DNA from: M3007 sp044230315
GTDB taxonomy: Bacteria > Bacteroidota > Bacteroidia > Chitinophagales > Saprospiraceae
Direction of reading: 5' to 3'
Assembly (NCBI GenBank): GCA_044230315.1
Contig: JBGARJ010000014.1
Coordinates: forward strand, 62,001-126,000
DNA: 64,000 nt
The translations under genes were made by a program, and so were the position numbers. Shown piece after piece: positions 7,249 through 14,350 of this stretch; positions within the stretch are counted from its first letter, which is position 1, and each line of letters starts with the position of its first letter. Below the pieces are notes generated by a model. The model was not told the DNA's origin. It worked only from the letters and a program-made list of their open reading frames with translations, and ran no database searches.

Positions 7249-9771
7249 TCAGGCGGCGAGGAGCAGCGCTTCGAACTCGAGTTCGAGGATCTGGGGGTCC
7301 AGTTCTTCCGGCGGGCGGCGCTTGCCCTGAACGGCGCCCAGTTCGAAGCGCTCTGCCAGCAGGTGCGCGACCTGGTCGATCATTTTGTATTGGCGAAACT
7401 GCCGGGTTTTTTCCAGTTCCTTTTTTGCGCGGTCCTGTTGGCCGGTGACGGCGAACAAGTGCGTGCGGAGTACGAAATCAAAAGGTTCGGTTTCTTCGGC
7501 TTCGTTGATCTCGGCCAGTGCGGTTGCAAAGTCGCGCTTGAGCAGTGCTACGTAGCGAAGCGTGCGTTTGTAGATCACCCTGGTTTGATAGAATTGACAG
7601 GTTTTCAAGCCCTGGCGGAGCATTTTTTCGGCGGCATCCCACTCGCCTGATTTTATGAGGCGGCTGATATGGAAGTGGTGCCAATAGAAATCTTGTTCTG
7701 ATTTGGGGTTTGCAGGAAGCGGAATCTCAAAATCGATCTTTTCATTAAGCAGGATTAAAAGACAGCATAAAGCATGGCGGGCTACCTGATCAGAGGGATG
7801 ACGTGCAACAATCTGCTCATATTCTGCCTTGGCACCAGCCAAATCACCCTCCGACTTTAATATTTCTGCATACCCATTTTGCGCCACAACATTATCCGGG
7901 AAACGGCCCTTGATCTGCAAATACTCCGCTTTCGCTCCGGCCAAATCACCCTCCGACTTTAATATTTCTGCATACCCTGTTTGCGCCACAACATCATCCG
8001 GGAAACGGCCCTTGATCTGCAAATACTCCGCTTTCGCTCCGGCCAAATCACCCTCCGACTTTAATATTTCTGCATACCCTTTTTGCGCCACAACATCATC
8101 CGGGAAACGGCCCTTGATCTGCAAATACTCCGCTTTCGCTCCAGCCAAATTACCCTCCGACTTTAATATCTCTGCATACCCATTTTGCGCCACAACATTA
8201 TCCGGGAAACGGCCCTTGATCTGCAAATACTCCGCTTTCGCTCCGGCCAAATCACCCTCTGACTTTAATATTTCAGCATATCCTGTTTGAGCCACAACAT
8301 CATCCGGAAAACGTCCCTTAATGCGCAGATACTCCGTTTTTGCACCAACCAAATCACCCTCTGACTTTAATATTTCAGCATACCCATTTTGCGCCACAAC
8401 ATTATCCGGGAAACGGCCCTTGATCTGCAAATACTCCGCTTTCGCTCCGGCCAAATCACCCTCTGACTTTAATATTTCAGCATATCCTGTTTGAGCCACA
8501 ACATCATCCGGAAAACGTCCCTTAATGCGCAGATACTCCGTTTTTGCACCAACCAAATCACCCTCTGACTTTAATATTTCAGCATATTGATTATGTACAA
8601 ATGGATCCTCAGAATTGAAGATTGTAGCATATTTCAACAATCTTTTAGATAATGCTATAGCGCCTGAAGTTAAAACGGAACTGGCTACATTACACAATGA
8701 CTTGCAAATATGCTGCGGATCACTTTGCGCAAATTGCAGCGATAATAAATGCTTCAGACTTTCCTCTACGCCTGCCGTATGCCTTAGCAAAACTGCTTGA
8801 ACAATCTTCCGACTATAGCCATCAATTTCAGTTTGCAGCCGGTTCACATCTGTATATGATAATTTGCCTTTTACCCGATTCCGGTTCTCCTTCTTCCGCC
8901 GCCACAACTTCTCCAAATCCTTCCGCGACCGCTTCACCTCGCGTTGGTGGTGAAAACCCTCCATATACGCTTCGATCATTTGCATAATCTCATCCGCTGG
9001 CTCCGCATCCTGTTGTTTGGGCGCCTGTTCTTCGAAGCGAATAGCAAAAATATCGCGCAGCGCCTCCCGCATATGCGTAAACAGCGTGGCGTTTTGCACC
9101 AGCCCGTGTTGTTGGAGGAGATACGTCGCTTCTACGGCGGCATTGTCCCAGCTGCGGCGGTCGTGGTCGCGCACGGCCAGCACCAGGGTTTTAGCAAAGC
9201 CGTCGGCCGCCAGCAGGGCATAAGCGGTATCGAAGGCTTCCAGATTGGTAAAATGTTCCTTGCCCGTGCGCTGCCAAACCGTGTAAAACTGCTGGATGCT
9301 TTCAGCCGCCGATTCGAGGGTCTGGTACAGGCTGGCGGCTTTTTCCACTTTCAGGGAACGGCAAACGGCTAGAGCGTCAGTGGGATTTAGTGGATCAGGT
9401 ACAATAGTGGTGAGCAAGCGGTTTTCGACGAATGCCTGCACGCGCTGCTGCGCCAGGTATTTTTCCAGCAGCGTGGCTATAGAAGCCTTCAGTCCGGTGT
9501 TGTCGATCCTGGAATCCATGAGCTGGAGCGCCAGCGTGAGGGCTTCGTGTTTTTGCGTTTCCTGCGCCAAGGCCTTTTTCACATCCTCCAGGCGCTGTTC
9601 GCCATCCAGGAACAACGTTTCCGGCGTGTGCGATAGCGACAACAGGTTGCGGTCGAGCGGGTGCCATTTCCGCACCTGCCCGGGAGCGCGGGCGTCGAGG
9701 ACGAACCATTCGCCCGCTTCGTGGAAGGCCGCCTTGCCCAGCGACCCGAATATGTATGCCCGGCTGATCAT
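7249..9771 (-). CDS. unrecognised 840-residue helical protein with eight near-identical 34-residue repeats
   Basis: No family recognised for the N-terminal half. It opens MISRAYIFGSLGKAAFHEAG and includes the phrases WHPLDRNLLSLSH and ETLFLDGEQRL (about 35-60), then a long helical, charged region (about 60-390) with a basic coiled segment near REVKRSRKDLEKLWRRKKENR. Residues about 396-667 are eight tandem 34-residue TPR-like units (consensus YAEILKSEGDLAGAKAEY followed by LQIKGRFPD). The C-terminal 170 residues continue as ordinary TPR-like helices. No signal peptide, so probably cytoplasmic. The start ATG overlaps the stop of the zinc-ribbon gene in an ATGA, so the two are translationally coupled and likely act together, the repeats as a protein-binding scaffold. 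Confidence 0.75.
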   Translation of the reverse strand: MISRAYIFGSLGKAAFHEAGEWFVLDARAPGQVRKWHPLDRNLLSLSHTPETLFLDGEQRLEDVKKALAQETQKHEALTLALQLMDSRIDNTGLKASIATLLEKYLAQQRVQAFVENRLLTTIVPDPLNPTDALAVCRSLKVEKAASLYQTLESAAESIQQFYTVWQRTGKEHFTNLEAFDTAYALLAADGFAKTLVLAVRDHDRRSWDNAAVEATYLLQQHGLVQNATLFTHMREALRDIFAIRFEEQAPKQQDAEPADEIMQMIEAYMEGFHHQREVKRSRKDLEKLWRRKKENRNRVKGKLSYTDVNRLQTEIDGYSRKIVQAVLLRHTAGVEESLKHLLSLQFAQSDPQHICKSLCNVASSVLTSGAIALSKRLLKYATIFNSEDPFVHNQYAEILKSEGDLVGAKTEYLRIKGRFPDDVVAQTGYAEILKSEGDLAGAKAEYLQIKGRFPDNVVAQNGYAEILKSEGDLVGAKTEYLRIKGRFPDDVVAQTGYAEILKSEGDLAGAKAEYLQIKGRFPDNVVAQNGYAEILKSEGNLAGAKAEYLQIKGRFPDDVVAQKGYAEILKSEGDLAGAKAEYLQIKGRFPDDVVAQTGYAEILKSEGDLAGAKAEYLQIKGRFPDNVVAQNGYAEILKSEGDLAGAKAEYEQIVARHPSDQVARHALCCLLILLNEKIDFEIPLPANPKSEQDFYWHHFHISRLIKSGEWDAAEKMLRQGLKTCQFYQTRVIYKRTLRYVALLKRDFATALAEINEAEETEPFDFVLRTHLFAVTGQQDRAKKELEKTRQFRQYKMIDQVAHLLAERFELGAVQGKRRPPEELDPQILELEFEALLLAA
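7771..8586 (-). repeat. eight tandem 102-bp coding repeats
   Basis: The units are 102 bases long, in frame, inside the 840-residue gene. Units 1 and 3 (8485-8586 and 8281-8382) look identical at the DNA level, including silent positions. Units 2, 4 and 7 encode the same peptide. So at least one step of growth was a 204-base double-unit duplication. Unit 8 (7771-7872) is the diverged edge unit. The near identity means recent expansion or gene conversion and a likely variable copy number. Confidence 0.9.
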
Positions 9772-10640
9772 TTTCCCGCTATTTCGGTATTTTGGCCTTT
9801 AAGGATATGTTTTAACAGATTGATCTGTACTTCGTCGAATTCGTTGCCCAGTTTTTTGTGGAATTTCACTTTGGCAAAGTTAAGGGGCGTCACCCCGTTA
9901 AAAATATGCAACTCGATGTATTCGTCGTTTTGCTTTTTTCCATCGCTATGCAGGACAAGTGTCGCCGTCTTCGGCGTTTTTTTGGCCTGCGCCACCTGTG
10001 CGCCGTGTTTGACGACTGCCAAAACGCCCCGGTTGCTCCACACGCCGCAATACCCTGCCGGCATAATGGTGCCGGCCCGCCAGCCCGCATCGGTCAATTC
10101 ATTGAACAACACAATCGTATCTTTTTCAAAGACCGTGGTGACTTGCTCGATATCGTCTGTGCGCAACACTACCGACACATCGCCATACGAACGCACTCCG
10201 TCGTCGTCGAGACTCATCGCGGCGTACACCACATTCCGCCCGGTGTATCCGGCATAAAAGGACGTTTCGACCACACAACGCTGTACATCGTCCTCAAATT
10301 CCAGCACGCGGCGTTTGTTTTGTTCCACCCCTTGTTGGTACGACAAATATACGTCACTCTCGTTGACCAAATGGAACAACAAACGCGCGTCCATGTTGAT
10401 GACCGCCTGCGCAGCCGCCACAATTTCCGCCTCAAAAGCCTCCACGGCAGCCAGTTTGCCGTTTTGCGCCACGGTCTCCTGCACGTCCGCATACCGCCGG
10501 TCAAGCCCCGCTCCAAAATAGGGGTCGGACAAGAGGTTGACATTCAAAGGGCCCAAAGGGAAGCGGCACTTCGGGCAATACACCTCATTTCGGCGGTTTT
10601 CGGCGCCACAATGCCAGCACGGTAATTTTGTCAGCTCCAT
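9768..10640 (-). CDS. zinc-ribbon protein of unknown function
   Basis: A 290-residue protein. Residues 1-30 form a zinc ribbon with two CxxC pairs (PCWHCGAE and VYCPKCRFPLG). After it comes a helical stretch (about 55-110) and a beta-rich core (about 120-260) with the phrases YTGRNVVYAAMSLDDDG, SYGDVSVVLR, TVFEKDTIVLFNEL and GVWSNRGVLAVVKHG. The order of an Arg in a strand, a Ser-Tyr strand and a late Glu is loosely reminiscent of the R-S-E layout of ADP-ribosyltransferase folds, but this is a guess. No signal peptide. The stop overlaps the start of the repeat-protein gene by ATGA, so the two form one translational unit. Upstream is a divergent promoter region shared with the peptidase at 10885. 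Confidence 0.72.
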   Translation of the reverse strand: MELTKLPCWHCGAENRRNEVYCPKCRFPLGPLNVNLLSDPYFGAGLDRRYADVQETVAQNGKLAAVEAFEAEIVAAAQAVINMDARLLFHLVNESDVYLSYQQGVEQNKRRVLEFEDDVQRCVVETSFYAGYTGRNVVYAAMSLDDDGVRSYGDVSVVLRTDDIEQVTTVFEKDTIVLFNELTDAGWRAGTIMPAGYCGVWSNRGVLAVVKHGAQVAQAKKTPKTATLVLHSDGKKQNDEYIELHIFNGVTPLNFAKVKFHKKLGNEFDEVQINLLKHILKGQNTEIAGK

Positions 10641-10771
10641 TTCTGTTCAGTCCGGCGCCGGGATAGCGTTTTGGTCCGTTAAGGCCGGAAAAGCGAACAA
10701 ATATACGGTCAAAACCTTTAATTTCCGCTGTATCACGCTTTTGAACATAGATTGAACACCATTTGAACTGG

Positions 10772-10800
10772 TTGCTGACAAGCACCGCCCGCTACCTTTG
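10772..10800 (+). promoter_or_regulatory. Bacteroidota-type promoter of the lipoprotein peptidase gene
   Basis: TTG at 10772-10774 and TACCTTTG at 10793-10800 are 18 bases apart, close to the Bacteroidota -33/-7 arrangement. The start codon of the downstream gene is 84 bases further on. Confidence 0.5.
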
Positions 10801-10884
10801 TCTCATTCAGTCCAAAAGTTCCCGATTATTGCCATCTTGCACACGTGAAATTCCTTTTTTTGCATTAAAACCAAATCATCTCCA

Positions 10885-11928
10885 ATGCGAACGCTACCTT
10901 TCCTTTCTCTCCTTCTCGCCGGGTTTATACTGGCCTGCACTTCGCCGTATGCACCGCCGGCCGGCAGCAACCTGTCTCTGAAAGACTATTTTGCCCAAAC
11001 TGACACCGGCCTTCAGACCGGCGGCGTCAAAATCATCCCCATTTCCACGCCGAAAGGCAACTTCAATATCTGGACCAAGCGCATCGGCAACAACCCCAAG
11101 ATCAAAGTGCTGCTGCTGCAAGGTGGTCCGGGCTGCCCGCACGACTACTGGGAGTGTATGGAGAGCTTTCTTCCGGCCGAAGGCATCGAGTTTTATTACT
11201 ACGACCAACTCGGCACGGGCTATTCCGACAACCCCAATGACACATCCTTTTGGGACCTGCCGCGTTATGTGGACGAAGTGGAACAGGTGCGGCAGGCGCT
11301 CGGGCTCAACAAAGACAACTTCTACCTGCTTGGCCACTCCTGGGGCGGTATCCTGGCGATGGAATATGCCCTGAAATACCAGCAAAACCTCAAAGGGCTG
11401 ATCATTTCCAACATGATGGCCAGCATACCCGATTATGTCCGGTATGCCAACGATGTGCTGGCCAAACAACTGGACCCCAAGGTGCTCGATTCCATCCGGC
11501 AGATCGAAGCCAGGCGCGATTTCGACAATCCGAAATACATGGAGCTGCTTATGCCGAATTTTTACGCCGTGCATATTTGCCGCCTGCCCGTGGAACAGTG
11601 GCCCGGATCGATCGTGCGCTCGTTAGACGGAATAAACCAAAGCCTGTACGTAACGATGCAGGGCCCCAGCGAATTCGGCGCTTCCGGCAAACTCGAAAAA
11701 TGGGACGTCAAAGCCCAACTCCCCACAATTAAAACACCCACGCTGGTGATTGGCGCGACGCATGATACCATGGACCCGGCGCACATGAAATGGATTTCCA
11801 CAGCCGTTCAGCGCGGACGCTTTTTACTGTGCGCAAACGGCGGCCATATGTGCATGTGGGACGATCAGAGAACCTATATGAACGGTCTGATTTCCTTTCT
11901 CCACGACGTCGATGCCGGAGGTATCTAG
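10885..11928 (+). CDS. proline iminopeptidase-like alpha/beta hydrolase lipoprotein
   Basis: A 347-residue protein with a lipoprotein signal (GFILACTS, lipid-accepting Cys at 18). The mature enzyme has the S33 peptidase features: oxyanion turn QGGPGCPHDYWE (about 79-90), the nucleophile elbow GHSWGG with Ser152, a late Asp in GATHDTMDP and the catalytic His in NGGHMCMW. These enzymes release N-terminal proline from peptides, though some members hydrolyse other amides or esters. Lipidation places it at the cell envelope. A clear promoter precedes it. It is followed after 38 bases by a Crp-family regulator on the same strand. Confidence 0.86.
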   Translation: MRTLPFLSLLLAGFILACTSPYAPPAGSNLSLKDYFAQTDTGLQTGGVKIIPISTPKGNFNIWTKRIGNNPKIKVLLLQGGPGCPHDYWECMESFLPAEGIEFYYYDQLGTGYSDNPNDTSFWDLPRYVDEVEQVRQALGLNKDNFYLLGHSWGGILAMEYALKYQQNLKGLIISNMMASIPDYVRYANDVLAKQLDPKVLDSIRQIEARRDFDNPKYMELLMPNFYAVHICRLPVEQWPGSIVRSLDGINQSLYVTMQGPSEFGASGKLEKWDVKAQLPTIKTPTLVIGATHDTMDPAHMKWISTAVQRGRFLLCANGGHMCMWDDQRTYMNGLISFLHDVDAGGI

Positions 11929-11966
11929 CGTCGGCCTTGTTTTTTAACATACGCGATCTGCCACCC

Positions 11967-12611
11967 ATGTCTGTCATGAACTCTTCGCTGCCGCTGAACG
12001 AATTCCCGGAGCCGTTTGTCGCTTCTTTTCGGGACCAAATCGGCTTTACCGCAGACGAACTGGCTTTTTTTTGCGGGTTTTTCCATAAACAATACCTGGC
12101 GCCCAAGCAGCATTATCTGCGCGAAGGCGATATTTCCAGGCAAAAATCGTACATCGTTCAAGGCTGTACCCGCACCTACACGCTCAATGACAAAGGCAAG
12201 GAGCACACGCAGTTTTTTGCTTTCGAAGACTGGTGGATCGCCGATTTTGAAAGCTACCATACCCAAAAACCATCCAACTCCTGGGTACAGGCCATAGAGG
12301 CTTGTGAAGTGCTGACCATATCGCGCGACAGTTGGCTGGAGGCCGAGCAAAAGATCCCCAAAATGCAGCAATGGTATCTCCGAAAGGCCCAACGCATGTA
12401 TATCGCGACGCTCAAACGGCTCAACGAGATCAAAACTTGCTCGCCGGAAGAACGCTACCAACTATTACTTGCCAGGCATCCCGACATCTTTCAGCGTGTA
12501 CCGCTGCAATACATCGCCACCTACCTCGATATCGAGCCGCCGTCGCTCAGCCGCCTCCGCAAACGAATGATGGTGAAAGGTCAGCGCGGAGGCTTTCTTA
12601 ACCGCGGTTAA
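11967..12611 (+). CDS. Crp/Fnr-family transcriptional regulator
   Basis: A 214-residue regulator. The N-terminal cyclic-nucleotide-binding-like beta roll runs from about 25 to 135 (YLREGDISRQKSYIVQGCTRTY, FAFEDWWIADFESY). It lacks the canonical cAMP-binding RE/ARS signature and Fnr cysteines, as is usual for Bacteroidota members of this group. The C-terminal winged helix (VPLQYIATYLDIEPPSLSRLRKR) has the typical recognition helix. The start at 11967 is chosen over 11976 (MNSS) only because it is the first in-frame ATG after the peptidase stop. The last four codons and stop form the first copy of a perfect palindrome (12597-12612). Effector unknown. Confidence 0.85.
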   Translation: MSVMNSSLPLNEFPEPFVASFRDQIGFTADELAFFCGFFHKQYLAPKQHYLREGDISRQKSYIVQGCTRTYTLNDKGKEHTQFFAFEDWWIADFESYHTQKPSNSWVQAIEACEVLTISRDSWLEAEQKIPKMQQWYLRKAQRMYIATLKRLNEIKTCSPEERYQLLLARHPDIFQRVPLQYIATYLDIEPPSLSRLRKRMMVKGQRGGFLNRG

Positions 12612-12634
12612 GCGCACACTTAACCGCGGTTAAA
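12597..12634. promoter_or_regulatory. twin 14-bp palindromes TTAACCGCGGTTAA, 22 bp apart
   Basis: TTAACCGCGGTTAA occurs exactly at 12598-12611 and again at 12620-12633. The copies are perfect dyads and their centres are 22 bases apart, two helical turns, so dimers would bind the same face of the DNA. The first copy includes the stop codon of the Crp-family gene. Placement 200 bases before the gene at 12839 suggests an operator. A role as paired transcript hairpins is the alternative. Confidence 0.6.
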
Positions 12635-12838
12635 GGATGCCCATATTCGACAGGCACATCTTTGAGGCATAATTTCGACTGGAAAAAACCGGAAAATATG
12701 GCATTTCCTGCTCCGAAAAACGCACCATTCACAACCTTGCCGGAACACCTTCCAACCACCCATGCATTTCAACCGGCATTCGTACCATTGCCAATGCGAT
12801 TGATTTGACATATCCAATCCAAATTAAATCTGAATCAA

Positions 12839-13102
12839 ATGGTCAAAATGTATGTCCGGCACCGAGTTGCCGATTTCAACAAGTGGAAACTCGTGTTTGA
12901 CGAACACGATTCCGTGCGCCGGCAGTTCGGCTGCAAAAGCACAGCCGTGTTCACAAATATCGAACACCCGAACGAGGTGCTGATCGTCAGTGAATGGGAC
13001 AGTAAAGAGCAGGCGATGCAATTCGGGCAATCGCCATCGCTGAAAGAGGCGATGGAAAGCGCCAGTGTGCTTGGTATGCCCGAGATCAGCTTCGCCGGGT
13101 AG
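12839..13102 (+). CDS. small ferredoxin-like (ABM/Dabb superfamily-like) protein
   Basis: An 87-residue protein whose pattern (MYVRHRVADFNKWKLVFDEHD, then VLIVSEWDSKEQAMQFGQSP) resembles the dimeric alpha+beta barrel superfamily that contains antibiotic-biosynthesis monooxygenases and related stress proteins. No catalytic residues can be singled out. The ATG at 12839 or the one three codons later (MYVRH) could be used. It is preceded by the twin palindrome region and followed by a strong terminator, so it is probably a single-gene transcript controlled at 12597-12634. Confidence 0.7.
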   Translation: MVKMYVRHRVADFNKWKLVFDEHDSVRRQFGCKSTAVFTNIEHPNEVLIVSEWDSKEQAMQFGQSPSLKEAMESASVLGMPEISFAG

Positions 13103-13118
13103 GACCGGCTGTATTTCA

Positions 13119-13176
13119 CGGGGATTGGGCTCAGCAGAGCAGGATTGAAACAGCCCTGCTGAGCCATCCCCGTTTT
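13119..13176 (+). terminator. intrinsic terminator
   Basis: A long hairpin with arms starting CGGGGAT..GGGCTCAGCAG and CTGCTGAGCC.ATCCCCG, broken by one small bulge, followed by TTTT at 13173-13176. It lies just after the stop of the 87-residue gene. Confidence 0.75.
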
Positions 13177-13292
13177 GAAAGCCTGCGCGAGCGTCGGGTC
13201 GGAAGCGCAAACTATTTGCTACCTTAACGGCCGTAAACAGGTGTTCCGGCGGCAAATATGCCAAGCCTGAGCACCAAATTCTGCCGACCGCC

Positions 13293-14327
13293 ATGTTGTT
13301 GCTCCTTCGTTCGTTGATCCTGTTCGCGGGGCTTTGCCTGCCTTTTTCCACTTTGCACGGCCAGTCGAAAATCGCTATCGCCATCCACGGCGGCGCGGGC
13401 GACTTGCGCCGCATGCACCTCAGCCCAGAGCAGGAACAAGCCTACACCGCCACCCTATCCGCCGCGCTCGATTCCGGTTATGCCGTGCTGCGCAGCGGTG
13501 GCGCCAGTACAGACGCGGCCATTGCCGCCGTGCGGGTACTGGAAGACAGCCCGTTGTTCAATGCCGGCCGCGGCGCAGTGCTCACTTCCGAGGGTACGAT
13601 CGAACTGGATGCCTCGATCATGGAAGGCCACGGGCACGCTTGCGGCGCCGTCACGGGCGTCACCACGGTCAAAAACCCGATCCTGGCTGCCAACGCGGTG
13701 ATGAAAAGCGGGCAGGTGGTCTTTCTTGCCGGCCGGGGCGCCGAACAATTTGCCGAACAACACGGCGTGGAAATCGTTGACACGGCTTACTTTTTCACAC
13801 CGGCCCGCCGCGCGCAGTTGCAACAGGCTAAAAACAATGAAACCACCCCGCCCGCCAACGACAGCCGGGGCGGCGTCATCTTCCCGCCGGGCGGGCAAGC
13901 GGTGGAAAAATTCGGCACGGTCGGCTGCGTCGCCCTCGATCAATACGGCAACCTCGCCGCGGCCACCAGCACCGGCGGCATCGTCAACAAGCGCCACAAC
14001 CGCATCGGCGATTCGCCGGTGATCGGGGCAGGCACCTACGCCGACAATGCCTCCTGCGCCGTTTCCTGCACCGGTAAAGGCGAAGATTTTATCCGGCTCG
14101 CCGTAGCGCACGACATCGCCGCCCGCATGCGCTACGGGCATGTTTCGCTGCGCAAAGCCGCCAGGCAGGTCATCCTTGAAAGCCTCCAGGCGATTGGCGG
14201 CGAAGGTGGCTGCATTGCCCTCGACCGGGCAGGCCATATTGAAATGCCGTTCAATACGTCGGGTATGTTCCGCGGCCGGATTGATACAGCAGGTCAAAAA
14301 ACCGTGGCGATATACGCGGAACAATAG
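13293..14327 (+). CDS. exported isoaspartyl peptidase / L-asparaginase (Ntn-hydrolase)
   Basis: A 344-residue plant-type asparaginase precursor with a signal peptide (cleavage near LHGQ, about residue 24). Family marks: IAIHGGAG at about 29-36, NAGRGAVLTSEG near 90, and the autocleavage/nucleophile site GTVGCVALD with Thr209, which becomes the N-terminus of the small subunit. The C-terminal part keeps the substrate loops (STGGIVNKRHNRIGDSP, GTGxYAD-like). The enzyme removes isoaspartyl residues from peptides and can hydrolyse asparagine; the signal peptide puts it in the periplasm. Its stop is 24 bases from the convergent stop of the next gene. Confidence 0.92.
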   Translation: MLLLLRSLILFAGLCLPFSTLHGQSKIAIAIHGGAGDLRRMHLSPEQEQAYTATLSAALDSGYAVLRSGGASTDAAIAAVRVLEDSPLFNAGRGAVLTSEGTIELDASIMEGHGHACGAVTGVTTVKNPILAANAVMKSGQVVFLAGRGAEQFAEQHGVEIVDTAYFFTPARRAQLQQAKNNETTPPANDSRGGVIFPPGGQAVEKFGTVGCVALDQYGNLAAATSTGGIVNKRHNRIGDSPVIGAGTYADNASCAVSCTGKGEDFIRLAVAHDIAARMRYGHVSLRKAARQVILESLQAIGGEGGCIALDRAGHIEMPFNTSGMFRGRIDTAGQKTVAIYAEQ

Positions 14328-14350
14328 TTTCCGGATCACATGTTATTACC

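Noticed and set aside
7829..8290. Plus-strand open frame with its own repeated peptide
   Set aside because: It is only the reverse strand of the in-frame tandem repeats; the repeat period keeps any frame open.
7771..8586. Possible CRISPR array because of regular repeats
   Set aside because: The period of 102 bases is fully in frame with a protein, there are no unique spacers, and no cas genes are near.
12620..12817. Minus-strand frame between the Crp-family gene and the 87-residue gene
   Set aside because: Its start region overlaps nothing promoter-like and its end lies in the palindromes; no recognisable protein text.
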